NCBI GenBank assembly: GCA_023423975.1
Contig: JAFAEO010000084.1
Location: 62,001-126,000, forward strand
Origin: Pseudomonadota bacterium
GTDB taxonomy: Bacteria; Pseudomonadota; Gammaproteobacteria; Burkholderiales; Burkholderiaceae_B
Direction of reading: 5' to 3'
DNA: 64,000 nucleotides
Below the pieces are notes generated by a model that saw only the letters and a program-made list of their open reading frames with translations, did no database searches and was not told where the DNA came from. Positions 36,950 through 46,575 of this stretch are shown piece after piece. The position numbers and the translations under genes are program-made. Every line of letters begins with the position of its first letter. Position 1 is the stretch's first letter.

Positions 36950-37750
36950 ATGAGTCAAATTAGTTTCGACGGAGTGCAGCGCGCGTTCTATCGAGGTCAG
37001 CAGCAATTTCTTGCGCTCGATAGTGTCAGCTTCGATATCCGAGAGCAGGAATTTGTCGCCATCGTAGGTCCCTCTGGTTGTGGCAAAACCACGCTGTTAC
37101 GCATGGCCGCCGGACTTGAATATCCAACTTCGGGTACCGTTAGCGTTGGCAGAAAAACCGTGACCGGGCCTGGCCCGGAGCGAGCGGTTGTTTTTCAGCA
37201 ATTCGCGCTGTTCCCATGGAAAACAGTGCGAGATAACATTGGATTTGGTCTTGAATGCAAGAATATCCCGCGCTCGGAGCGGAATGATATTGTTAGCCGT
37301 TATACCGCGTTGATGAACCTGCAAGGTTGTGAAAACGCTTATCCACATCAGCTGTCCGGTGGGATGCAACAGCGTGTTGCCATCGCGCGTAGTTATGCAG
37401 TGGAGCCGGATGTTTTGCTGATGGATGAACCTTTCGGTGCGCTAGACGCGCAGACGCGTGTTGTCATGCAAGAAGAGCTCGTCAAGTTGTGTCGCCTCAA
37501 GCCCAAGACTGTTCTGTTCATTACCCATAGCGTGGAAGAAGCCGTATATTTGGCCGACCGCGTCGTTGTGCTTACCGGCAGACCAGGTAGGGTAGGCGAA
37601 ATTGTGAATGTGCTCCCGGTGCGCCAGGCAGAGCACTGGGAAGCTCATACAAGGATTGAACAAGTCATGAGCCTGGATTCATTCGTACATTTGCGTACAA
37701 GGATTTGGCGGTTGCTACGCGAGGCCGAAAGCCCGACAGCGATGCATTAA
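36950..37750 (+). CDS. ABC importer ATPase 2 (SsuB/TauB type)
   Basis: A 266-residue ATPase with Walker A GPSGCGKTT, LSGGMQQRVAIARS and VLLMDEPFGALD, and FITHSVEEAVYLADRV. The ending DSFVHLRTRIWRLLREAE mirrors ATPase 1. The ATG at 36950 has AAAGGAAG upstream and replaces a TTG nine codons earlier. It serves the permeases at 38.7-40.3 kb. Confidence 0.9.
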   Translation: MSQISFDGVQRAFYRGQQQFLALDSVSFDIREQEFVAIVGPSGCGKTTLLRMAAGLEYPTSGTVSVGRKTVTGPGPERAVVFQQFALFPWKTVRDNIGFGLECKNIPRSERNDIVSRYTALMNLQGCENAYPHQLSGGMQQRVAIARSYAVEPDVLLMDEPFGALDAQTRVVMQEELVKLCRLKPKTVLFITHSVEEAVYLADRVVVLTGRPGRVGEIVNVLPVRQAEHWEAHTRIEQVMSLDSFVHLRTRIWRLLREAESPTAMH

Positions 37751-37879
37751 GTCAACCATAAGTGCTCGTTGACTGCGCATGGGTTGATTACTGTCAGTAA
37801 CAGGATAAATTCCCCGGACAACCCCATAAGTTTATAAAGGGGAAAAACGGGTAATAGGCCGAAAGAAAAAGGAGATCAA

Positions 37880-38665
37880 ATGGAACAGTACAGCCAGGCC
37901 GTACCTAGTGTTGTAATTACAGGTGGCGCCAGCGGGATTGGTGCTGCAGTTGCGCGGGGCGTCGTCGATGCGGGCGGTTACGTGGGTATTATTGATCTGA
38001 ATATTGAACGCGCGCGATCCTTTGCCCTGGAGCTGGGCGACCACGCGGTCGGGTTGCAGGCCGATGCAGCCGATGAGCTATCAATGGCTGCTGCGTACCA
38101 TGAGGTCGAACGTTGTCTACCTCCAGTCAATGGTTTGGTCAATTGTGCCGGCGCTCCGCCCGTCCCTAAACCGATTGAGTATCAGCCAGTTGATGACTGG
38201 GAACGGGTTCTGGCGTCCCACATAAAGACGACCTATGTGTCATGCAAGGTGATTGGCAGCGCTATCGCAGCCAGGGGATACGGCTCGATTGTTAATACAG
38301 CTTCGGTGCTGGCGTTCCGCTCCGGGCCGGTGCTGGATTATGGGCCGGGAAAAGCCGCTGTCGTGAGCCTGACCGAGTCGCTAGCTGTACATTGGGCCAG
38401 GCGTGGAGTGAGAGTCAATGCGGTAGCGCCGGGATGGACTGACACACCTTTTCTGCGTCCGGACGAAAGAGGGAATGAACGCGATTTGACGCCAATATTA
38501 AACGCAACACCGATGCAACGCTTGATGCAACCATCGGAAATTGCCAGTGTGATCCTCTTTCTGCTTTCGTCTGCCTCAAGCGCTGTAACTGGAGTGACTA
38601 TAGCCTGCGATGGAGGCGTCATAGCAGGTGCCGGCTGGGCGCCCTATGGTGGTTTTCCAGAATAA
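37880..38665 (+). CDS. SDR-family dehydrogenase inside the importer operon
   Basis: A 261-residue classical SDR. TGGASGIGAAVARG is the cofactor loop, NCAGAPPVP follows, the catalytic Ser is in VNTASVLAF and the Tyr/Lys pair in YGPGKAAV. AAGGAG lies seven bases before the ATG. It interrupts the ATPase and permease genes of importer 2, so the enzyme is expressed with uptake, which suggests it carries out the first oxidation of the imported compound. Substrate unknown. Confidence 0.83.
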   Translation: MEQYSQAVPSVVITGGASGIGAAVARGVVDAGGYVGIIDLNIERARSFALELGDHAVGLQADAADELSMAAAYHEVERCLPPVNGLVNCAGAPPVPKPIEYQPVDDWERVLASHIKTTYVSCKVIGSAIAARGYGSIVNTASVLAFRSGPVLDYGPGKAAVVSLTESLAVHWARRGVRVNAVAPGWTDTPFLRPDERGNERDLTPILNATPMQRLMQPSEIASVILFLLSSASSAVTGVTIACDGGVIAGAGWAPYGGFPE

Positions 38666-38675
38666 GGGGAATGGG

Positions 38676-39530
38676 ATGACACTCCGGCGTTCATACTCTC
38701 CGACAGTGATTGCGCTTGCACCGTCGACCACACCGTGTCGTCAACGGTATTTGAACTTAAACAGGGTGAACGTTATGAAAAGATTTACGGGCGCCCTGGC
38801 GCTGTTAGTGCTATTGCTGATCTGGTATCTCGTCACCGGGCCGCTGCAAATGGTACGTTCATTAACCTTTCCGTCTATACCAGAAGTTTTCGATGCATTA
38901 TTATTCCTCATCGGTCCGGGATACGCTGGCGCGACATTGGCCTCTCATATCGGCTCCAGCGTGGGACTGGTGTTGCTCGGATTTGTTGCTGCTGTTCTGA
39001 CCGGTGTGCCCTTGGGCATTCTCATGGGGTGGAACACACGAGTCGATGCATTTCTAAACCCTATATTCCAATTGATCCGACCGATCGCGCCTATTGCCTG
39101 GATACCGTTGACTATTCTTTGGTTCGGACTGGGAATATCCGCCAAAATATTTGTTATCTGGCTGGCTGCATTTTCTCCTGTTCTCATTAATACTCATACC
39201 GGAATACGGAACGTCAACAAGACACTTATTGAGGCGGCCAGTGTGCATGGTGCTTCAAGGCAACGTTTGCTTTGGCATGTTGCGTTACCTAGCGCCTTAC
39301 CGATGATTTTTACGGGCATGCGCATGTCGTTGCAGGCCTGCTGGATGGTTCTGGTTGCTGCCGAACTGGTGGGGTCGTTCATGGGACTGGGTCATATTCT
39401 GATCGTGGCTACCCGCGACCTGGATTCAGCCATTATTGTAGCGGCAATGGCTTGCGTGGCTTTGCTTGGAATGCTTATGGGCAAACTGCTGGGTATTGTA
39501 GAAAGGGGGATGTTGCCATGGAGACGATAA
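38676..39530 (+). CDS. ABC importer permease 2a (SsuC/TauC type)
   Basis: An SsuC-type permease, 284 residues from this ATG. AAGGGGAA is well placed for 38676; an ATG at 38775 (MKRFTGALALL) would give a 251-residue form starting directly with the first membrane helix and is a real alternative. The typical helix IAPIAWIPLTILWFG and EAA loop EAASVHGASRQRLLWHVALP are present. It overlaps the next permease gene by 13 bases. Confidence 0.85.
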   Translation: MTLRRSYSPTVIALAPSTTPCRQRYLNLNRVNVMKRFTGALALLVLLLIWYLVTGPLQMVRSLTFPSIPEVFDALLFLIGPGYAGATLASHIGSSVGLVLLGFVAAVLTGVPLGILMGWNTRVDAFLNPIFQLIRPIAPIAWIPLTILWFGLGISAKIFVIWLAAFSPVLINTHTGIRNVNKTLIEAASVHGASRQRLLWHVALPSALPMIFTGMRMSLQACWMVLVAAELVGSFMGLGHILIVATRDLDSAIIVAAMACVALLGMLMGKLLGIVERGMLPWRR

Positions 39531-40321
39531 TAGATCGGTCGGACACCTCGCTACAAGGACGCTTTTTCGAACTGGTCGTGTTGCCGGTTCTGGGCATAGG
39601 GACGCTGTTTATTGTCTGGTCGGCGGTGGCCGGCTCCGGCCTGGTGACAGAGCAGTTTTTGCCAGGGCCGATGGCGGTTTTCAGGGAGATTTTTGGTCTG
39701 ACACAAGAGCCGTATGCAGGATCACTACTACAGACTCACCTGTTTGCCAGCCTAAGGAAATTCATCTCGGCATTTCTGCTAGGGGCTGGCGTGGGTGTAC
39801 CCCTGGGACTGTTGATGGGCAGATTTGAATCAATAGATCGGATCGTCGGTCCGCTTTTTCAGGCGGTGCGATTTATTCCGCCGATTGCATGGGTACCGTT
39901 TTCAATACTTTGGCTAGGAACCGGTTTTCTAGCACCGGTGATGGTGATCTTCGCAGGTGTATTTTCCTCATGCGTGGCCAATTCTTATGCAGGGGTAAAA
40001 CAGATCGATAAGTCTGTCATTGAAGCTGCCAGAGTGCTTGGTCTGTCAGGTTGGATGACATTGACTGAAGTGCTTGTACCTGCAGCGCTACCGCATATTG
40101 TTGCCGGACTCAGAATAGGTGCTGGCTTTGGATGGCAATCGCTCATTGGCGCAGAGCTTATTGTAGGCTCTACCGGATTGGGCTACATGATTGTTCAAGG
40201 CGAAAGTAATCTCACGGCAACAGTGGTGATTGCCGGCATGATTGTCATCGGCGTGGTCGGCGCGACAATCGATTTGGTCATGCGACAAATTGAATTCAGA
40301 ATTCGGCGGCGATGGTCATAA
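39518..40321 (+). CDS. ABC importer permease 2b (SsuC/TauC type)
   Basis: A 267-residue permease. It has IPPIAWVPFSILWLG and the EAA loop EAARVLGLSGWMTLTEVLVPAALP. AAAGGGGG sits before its ATG inside the end of permease 2a, so the two are coupled. Sequence is closer to permease 1b than to its own operon partner, supporting duplication of a whole two-permease importer. Confidence 0.86.
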   Translation: METIIDRSDTSLQGRFFELVVLPVLGIGTLFIVWSAVAGSGLVTEQFLPGPMAVFREIFGLTQEPYAGSLLQTHLFASLRKFISAFLLGAGVGVPLGLLMGRFESIDRIVGPLFQAVRFIPPIAWVPFSILWLGTGFLAPVMVIFAGVFSSCVANSYAGVKQIDKSVIEAARVLGLSGWMTLTEVLVPAALPHIVAGLRIGAGFGWQSLIGAELIVGSTGLGYMIVQGESNLTATVVIAGMIVIGVVGATIDLVMRQIEFRIRRRWS

Positions 40322-40386
40322 ATTATATTGAGACACATTAACTGGAACTTGAGCGCGACTATTGTCGCTTTCGTTAAGGATAGAGA

Positions 40387-42624
40387 ATGGAGAAAGAAAT
40401 TATGTCCGCAGAATTGACGTCACTGACGACGCAAACTCCTTGGTATCGACTGGAACGCAGTGAATCGGCGTTAGGTAGTATTGAGCCGACGATATTGAGA
40501 AGCATGCTGGAGCAGTTGCTGCTTATTCGTCAGTTTGAGGAGAAACTCCTTAAGTTGAGTGTTGCCGGTATTCTACATGGGCCTGCGCATTGTAGTATCG
40601 GACAGGATGGCGCCGCTGTCGGTGCGATGTCGGTACTGTCTTCCGGTGACAAGATCAATGGTACTCATCGGATGCATCATCAGTTTCTGGCAAAGGCGCT
40701 AAATCACGCCCGTCCGGATGCTTACGATCCGCTGGTCGATAGTATTCCTCAGGCAATGAATGATGTCGTTTATCGTACTTATGCCGAAATACTCGGGTTA
40801 AAGCCTGGGTACTGCGGAGGGCGAGGCGGATCCATGCATTTGCGCTATCCGGAGGCGGGAATCTTCGGCTCGAATGCCATCGTCGGCGGAAATCCTTCAC
40901 ATGCAGTAGGTTATGCTTTTGCCGACAAACTGCAGGGACGCGATCAGGTGTCGGTCGCGTTCTTCGGCGATGGTGCCATGCAAAGTGGTGCCGCTTATGA
41001 AGCGATGAATTTGGCAGCGCTTTACAATACACCTACGATCTTTTTTGTTGAAAACAACCTTTACGCCGTTTCGACCCATGTTTCTGAACAGACGCGCGAA
41101 ACTCGCCTGTCGGCACGTGGTTTGTCGCTTGGCGTCCCGGCTATCGAATTTGACGGTATGGATGTCATTGCAGCCCGCTTGGCAATGCAAAAAGCCCGGG
41201 AAATTATCCATGATGACAAAGGGCCTGTATTGCTGGAAGCACAAACTTATCGTTATTATCACCAGTCGGGGGCGGTTAAGGGCAGCGCCTTTGGTTATCG
41301 GGAAAAAGAAGAAGAAGCATTGTGGCATGAGCGTGACCCGGTTTTATGCTTTGCCGAAGAGCTCAAGGGGGCCGGTATAATTAACGACCAAGAAATCGCG
41401 CACCTGAAGCAGCGAGCGACAACGATGATTGATCAGGCTCTGGATCAGTTGCTCGATAATTATGGCAATGAAAAAAAACAAAGTATCCGGAACGAATTAT
41501 GGCCTGATCCGCAAGACGTTGATGTTGGTATACGGGGTGATTTGTCGGAGCTTGCCGAGAGAAATGCGGTTGAATTGGAAGATCGCAATAGCACGGAACT
41601 GCAGGAGCTGCGCTTTGTCGAGGTAATGTCTCAGGCCATGCTGCGTAATATGGAGTGTTGCGACAAGATCTTCATCATAGGCGAAGATGTTCATCGGTTA
41701 AAGGGAGGAACTGCCGGAGCGACAAAGAATATCGGCGAACGTTTTCCGGACCGGCTCGTAGGAGCACCAATCTGCGAAAATGGCTTCACTGGATTGGCTT
41801 TGGGCGCTGCGCTCAACGGCATGCGTCCGGTGGTTGAAATCATGTATCCGGACTTTGCTCTTGTTGCTGCAGATCAGTTGTTTAATCAGGCTGCCAAAGT
41901 TCGTCATATGTTTGGCGGCCAGTTCTCTGTCCCGCTCGTGGTTCGCAGCCGGGTATCTGCGGGAACCGGCTATGGGTCGCAGCATTCTATGGACGCAAGC
42001 GGTCTCTTCGCGCTTTATCCTGGATGGCGCATTCTCGCTCCATCGACTCCGTATGACTATATCGGCCTTCTTAATGCAGCCATCGCTTGTGATGACCCAG
42101 TGCTTATTGTGGAGTACAACGATCTATTCAGGCAGGTTGGCGCCGTTCCAAAAGACGATTGGGATTTTATTGTCCCCATTGGGAAAGCCAAAATTGCGCG
42201 AGCAGGTACGCGATGCACTGTGTTGGCCTACGGAACGATGGTGTCCGCAAGTTGCGCTGCAGCCGAAGCGGCCTCGATCGACGCCGAGGTTGTGGATCTG
42301 CGCACGCTGGATCCGCTAGGCGTGGATTGGGAATTGATTGCAAATAGTGTTGAGCGCACGCACGCACTTATAGTTGTAGAGCAGACCACGCGTGGAACTT
42401 CCATCGGATCCAGGATTGTGAGCGAAGCACAATTGCGGTTGTTCGATCTACTGGATCATGAAATCCTGCATATAACTGGTGCCGATGGTTCGCCTGTGGT
42501 TTCGAAGGTGCTTGAACGGGCTGCGCTCGCCGGCCAACAGGACGTTGAGAACGCTCTGCGCCGGATTGATCGAGGGCTTGGACATGTGATGGGCCAAGAA
42601 AAACGGCCACGTGCAGTTGCTTGA
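40387..42624 (+). CDS. Fused E1 alpha-beta component of a 2-oxoacid/acetoin-type dehydrogenase
   Basis: A 745-residue protein joining both E1 subunits. The alpha half (about 30-345) has GPAHCSIGQDGAAVGA, GRGGSMHL and the ThDP motif starting GDGAMQSGAAYEAMN and ending VENN. After a charged linker (about 345-410) comes the beta half with GEDVHRLKGGTAGATKN, ICENGFTGLALGAALNG, EIMYPDF and the active-site GTGYGSQHSMD. It would decarboxylate a 2-oxoacid or cleave an acetoin-like ketol and pass the acyl group to the lipoyl protein encoded next. Alpha and beta are usually separate genes in acetoin and branched-chain complexes. No E3 gene lies nearby, so a housekeeping E3 is probably used. Confidence 0.85.
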   Translation: MEKEIMSAELTSLTTQTPWYRLERSESALGSIEPTILRSMLEQLLLIRQFEEKLLKLSVAGILHGPAHCSIGQDGAAVGAMSVLSSGDKINGTHRMHHQFLAKALNHARPDAYDPLVDSIPQAMNDVVYRTYAEILGLKPGYCGGRGGSMHLRYPEAGIFGSNAIVGGNPSHAVGYAFADKLQGRDQVSVAFFGDGAMQSGAAYEAMNLAALYNTPTIFFVENNLYAVSTHVSEQTRETRLSARGLSLGVPAIEFDGMDVIAARLAMQKAREIIHDDKGPVLLEAQTYRYYHQSGAVKGSAFGYREKEEEALWHERDPVLCFAEELKGAGIINDQEIAHLKQRATTMIDQALDQLLDNYGNEKKQSIRNELWPDPQDVDVGIRGDLSELAERNAVELEDRNSTELQELRFVEVMSQAMLRNMECCDKIFIIGEDVHRLKGGTAGATKNIGERFPDRLVGAPICENGFTGLALGAALNGMRPVVEIMYPDFALVAADQLFNQAAKVRHMFGGQFSVPLVVRSRVSAGTGYGSQHSMDASGLFALYPGWRILAPSTPYDYIGLLNAAIACDDPVLIVEYNDLFRQVGAVPKDDWDFIVPIGKAKIARAGTRCTVLAYGTMVSASCAAAEAASIDAEVVDLRTLDPLGVDWELIANSVERTHALIVVEQTTRGTSIGSRIVSEAQLRLFDLLDHEILHITGADGSPVVSKVLERAALAGQQDVENALRRIDRGLGHVMGQEKRPRAVA

Positions 42625-42662
42625 GCGTTTAAAAAGATACATCTGGAGGCGAGTGTACCAGC

Positions 42663-44054
42663 ATGACGTACTTAAAGAAATTTGCGATACCCCGTGTAGG
42701 GGCCGATATTGATGAGGCCAGAATAGTGGCATGGCTGGTTCCATCGGCCAAAGCCTTCATCCAGGGCCAAACCTTGCTTGAAATCGAGACAGATAAATCG
42801 GTCATCGAGGTTCCTGCCGAAGAGGACGGTGTTATGCGTGCGCACCTTTTTGGGGAAGGGGACATCATAAGCTTTGATACGCCGGTAGCAGAGATCGAAG
42901 TTGAAGGGGAATTACCCAACGAAGAGGAAGATGTCTCCCAAGCCGTAGTCGACAGTGAGGGGGCGGCACCAGATGTGTCTGCTCGAGTGGTGAGCAACCA
43001 TGGTCCGGAAAAATGGGCACGCAGTGCCGATGCCGTTGTTCCCGACGCGGTACAGACAGCGAAGGATGGTAGACAACATACTGCGCGCCATGGCCGTGTA
43101 TCCGCAAGCCCGATAGCAAAAAAAATGGCGGCAATACGAGGCCTTGATCTGACGCGAATCAAGGGGACCGGTCCCAACGGGCGCATTACTCGGGCGGATG
43201 TGGCTGCGGTATCCGGTGGCGCTTCGGTTACTTCAGCCAGCATCACCGACACAGCGGTGGCCAATTCTGTCCTGTGCCGCAGCCGATACGGTGATATATA
43301 TATCAATCTTTGTCGTGCAAGCGAAGACGTTCCAGAGGTGCCAGTCACTGCGGTGCTGCTGCACGGTATGTTTGGCGATACGGACACCTGGGCTTCGGTG
43401 GTCAATCTTTTGAATCGGGCCGGCATACGCGTTGCTTTGCTGGATTTGCCTGGACATGGAAAAACACCAAGTAATGCGGGTAATTTTGATGAGGTGGTTG
43501 ATGCCGTTGTCGAAATACTAGATCGGGACATTGAAGGGCCGATTGCATTGATAGGCCATTCTTTTGGCGCAGCAGTTGCCGCCAGATCTGCTGTACGATT
43601 GGGGCAACGTCTGCAGTCACTGCTTATGCTGGCGCCTGTGGGGTTGGGAAGCGAGATCAACCAGTCGTTTTTGAGCGGGGTGATGAATGCTGTCACAGAA
43701 GCTGCCTTAGCCAGGGAGTTACGTAAGTTGACCCAAACACCGGCGAATTTGTCCGCTTCCTATCTGAGTGCGCTGCGAGCCCGCCTGAAGGAACGAGAGC
43801 TGGTGTTAAATGCATTATGTGCAGGCATAAGCCGAAACGGTATCCAACAAATTGATATTTCAGAAGACCTCGCGCAACTGGGATGCCCTGTTGTCATCCA
43901 GCAGGGGCGCTACGATCGTATCATCCCGTGGGAGCAAGTTTTGGATGCGCCACCTCAGGTCGCGCTGCATATGCTGCCTAAAGCGGGGCATATGCCCCAT
44001 TGGGAATCACCGGCATTATCAGCGGAAATTATGATTGATACATTGAAGCGTTAA
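42663..44054 (+). CDS. Lipoyl- and E3-binding-domain protein fused to an alpha/beta hydrolase (AcoC-like)
   Basis: A 463-residue protein with three parts. Residues 1-80 are a lipoyl domain, with the lipoylated lysine in EIETDKSVIEV (K45). Residues about 145-183 are a peripheral-subunit-binding domain (RVSASPIAKKMAAIRGLDL, GTGPNGRITRADV). From about 228 on is an alpha/beta hydrolase with LLHGMFGD, nucleophile in GHSFG (about S300), Asp in GRYDRIIPW and His in KAGHMPHWE. The usual E2 acyltransferase domain with HxxxDG is absent. AcoC proteins of acetoin dehydrogenase have the same lipoyl-hydrolase design. It is 38 bases after the E1 gene. Confidence 0.85.
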   Translation: MTYLKKFAIPRVGADIDEARIVAWLVPSAKAFIQGQTLLEIETDKSVIEVPAEEDGVMRAHLFGEGDIISFDTPVAEIEVEGELPNEEEDVSQAVVDSEGAAPDVSARVVSNHGPEKWARSADAVVPDAVQTAKDGRQHTARHGRVSASPIAKKMAAIRGLDLTRIKGTGPNGRITRADVAAVSGGASVTSASITDTAVANSVLCRSRYGDIYINLCRASEDVPEVPVTAVLLHGMFGDTDTWASVVNLLNRAGIRVALLDLPGHGKTPSNAGNFDEVVDAVVEILDRDIEGPIALIGHSFGAAVAARSAVRLGQRLQSLLMLAPVGLGSEINQSFLSGVMNAVTEAALARELRKLTQTPANLSASYLSALRARLKERELVLNALCAGISRNGIQQIDISEDLAQLGCPVVIQQGRYDRIIPWEQVLDAPPQVALHMLPKAGHMPHWESPALSAEIMIDTLKR

Positions 44055-44250
44055 AAGCGTGGAGGCGTGCGTTATGGCTTCGAGGCGGCATACTTCTGGC
44101 CAGAAGCATCGCCATGCTTGTGGCTGCCATCATATAGCAACGTTGTATTTAATAGAACCTTCAGCGCGCTAGATCACATTAGAAATGGGCTTGATATTGA
44201 ATGAAGATCTTCAAATCGCGCTCGATGAAATGGCAGGTGCTGGCTTTGGT

Positions 44251-44664
44251 TTAGGGTAAAGCGTTCCGCGCCATTATTTCCGGGACCAGTCCGGTATGAA
44301 TGTTTCCCTGCCGAAATTCATCGCTACTCAGTAATAGGCGCAGGGCATCAAGGTTTGTCTTTACGCCATCAATTTCGAACTCTTCAAGGGCGTTAAGCAA
44401 CCTGTCGATTGCGTCGTTACGCGTATCTCCATGGGCGATCACTTTGGCTAACATGGGATCGTAGTAGGGCGTGACCGTCTGCCCTTCGGTATGACCTGTT
44501 TCAACAGGAACGTTTTGTGGAGGTCGATACCGCTTGAGCTTGCCACATGAGGGCAAGAAACGCTAGGATTCTTCGGTATAGACTCGCGCCGCAATTGCAT
44601 GACCTCGCGCCGAGATGATTTTTGGAAGGATATCTTCCAGTGCAATACCAGTGGCGCTTTGGAT
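44251..44664 (-). pseudogene. Decayed biotin carboxylase, C-terminal fragment with in-frame amber codon
   Basis: Minus-strand remnant of the C-terminal part of a biotin carboxylase (AccC-like). Segments: ATGIALEDILPKI, GHAIAARVYTEES, then TAG at about 44559, then in the same frame RFLPSCGKLKRYRPP, VPVETGHTEGQTV, PYYDPMLAKVIAHGDTR and GVKTNLDALRLLL. Functional relatives read GHAIEARIYAED...FLPS without interruption. The N-terminal two thirds (ATP-grasp) are absent, with unrelated residues upstream. Its function is lost. Confidence 0.8.
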
Positions 44665-44964
44665 TTGCGCATGTACTATGAACGTAGCGGACGGCTTCAC
44701 GAGTATATTATTGGTGATTCTAATTGGTTTGGCCATGGAAAGTGTCTTTTTATGTATTAAAAGAAAGACAGCCGTGAGATGGGGGATGGAAGCTGGGTGA
44801 CTGAATCTGAACAAGTCTCGAATACACTCCTCGTCCTAGTCCTGGCTGTTCTGCACTTGTATGTAAGGTGGCCATTGGAGGGTCGATGTGCATAGGTACA
44901 TAAAAATAGAAATTTTTTATTACCAGAACGTATTTATTCAGAAGTGCGCGGTGCTGAGAATCTT

Positions 44965-46056
44965 TTAAAATGCATGTCGTCCGCTTGCAGTCCATTCATT
45001 CCACATGCAAATATGGGGCGTCTGAGCATTGGCCAATGCCTCAGCCACAGCTGCTGTCTCTATTGGCACAGCGATAGTGCTTTGGTAAATCCGGCCAAGC
45101 TCTGCCGGGTCGGGATGGCAATGAATCAGGCGCTGATGTGGGCGCGGCAGATCCAGCAGTGTATAGCCGTTTGTCGGAACATCGCCTAACCGTGTGCCGA
45201 TCACCAAAAGCACATCGGCATGCTCCACCATGTTTTGCAGTGCCGGACTCATGCCAAGGCTTAGTTGGCCGACATAATTCGGGTGTTCATTGTCAATAAT
45301 GTCTTGTCTGCGAAATGAACACGCTGCAGGCAGATTCCAGCGCTGGAGAAATGTTTTAAGATCTGCACAGGCGGTCTCTGACCAGTTACTGCCGCCAACG
45401 ATGACCAGGGGATTTTTGGCGTTTTTTAGCTGTTCTTCAATGGCATGCAAGGTTTTCCTGCCAGGTGTGGCTGTCTCCATAGGCGTGGCACGGCAAGGTT
45501 GACTGACAATAGTTTCTATCAGCATATCTTCCGGCAGTGAAATGACGACTGGGCCGGGCTGGCCTGACACAGCGACTTGAAATGCGCGTGCGATAAGCTC
45601 GGGGACTCGACTTGGATCGTCAATTTCAATGACCAGTTTTGCTATTGACCCGAACATTTGCTGATAGTCAATTTCCTGGAAGGCATCACGTCCCCTATGG
45701 TTGCGTGCCACCTGGCCAATAAAAAGAATCATGGGCGTTGAGTCCTGCTGTGCAATATGCACGCCTACGCTGGCATGCATTGCGCCAGGTCCGCGGGTAA
45801 CCATGCAGATGCAAGGTCTTCCGGTTAGCTTGCCGTCCGCTTCGGCCATGTTGGCAGCGGCGCCTTCATGTTTGGCCACGATCAGCTCAATATCCTTTTC
45901 ATCGTGCAGTGCATCCAGTACTTCCAGATAGCTTTCACCAGGGACGCAGAAGATCCGATCCACACCATTGAGTTTTAATGCAGCGACCAGTGCTCGCCCA
46001 GCGGTCATGGATGAGTGATGTATCTCTTTTTCTAAGATCGGCGATGGCATTGTCAT
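44965..46056 (-). pseudogene. Truncated ThDP-dependent enzyme (acetolactate-synthase-like)
   Basis: 363 residues covering the N-terminal pyrimidine-binding domain (GVDRIFCVPGESYLEVLDAL, the catalytic Glu in VAKHEGAAANMA, VTRGPGAMHASVG) and the central domain (LVIVGGSNWS, VLLVIGTRLGDVPTNGY). Full members have about 550 residues and a C-terminal domain with the GDG...NN ThDP-magnesium motif; here the frame ends at ASGRHAF. Without that domain it cannot bind the cofactor. It begins at ATG 46056 or 46050; upstream codons in the same frame are not protein-like. It was probably part of the same catabolic island. Confidence 0.78.
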
Positions 46057-46575
46057 GTTATTGAATTTGGTCTTGGTAGCAGGTGAAATAGCGTAAATTA
46101 CAGATGTGTTTTGAACGTGATGCAGCTGACGCTTCAGATAAGAAGGGCATGTTATGCGTGCGCGAGTGGCCCCGCAATGGCATTGGCTCATAGCTGATAT
46201 GCAGGATCTGCGTTGCCGGTAAAATATTGGATGATTAGAATTATTTTTAATAAAAAAAAGGTTAGTTCCAGGGAAGCGGTCTTTTCTATATGCCGGCGAG
46301 GGCAAGGTTCTGGAAATAGCAGATTTGACCGTCTCTTCTGGATGCCACGCCTTTTTAGCGGTTTTTCTTAAATTGATTGTGACCAGATGAGAATCACAGG
46401 AAACGTGAGATCGTGGCCACGGGGCCACTGAAGCGGCCCAACTCGCAGCACACTTGCAACCCGCTAGAGGCAAGCTGTGCCACATGGCGAGGCCGTACCA
46501 AAAAGGTGATATTGACGCCCGCCTAGTGAAAAGCCGTTTGCGATGGTTTGATGCACAGCGATTTAGCTATTTAGC
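46057..46575. other. Intergenic stretch at the right edge of the catabolic island
   Basis: About 520 bases between the truncated ThDP gene and the MATE gene. No recognised gene. Base composition shifts from AT-rich (46.2 kb) to GC-rich (46.4 kb), which may mark a junction. Confidence 0.35.

Noticed and set aside
40355..40368. GCGAC-TATT-GTCGC hairpin before the E1 gene as a terminator
   Set aside because: No T run follows and the stem is short; it more likely does not stop transcription into E1.
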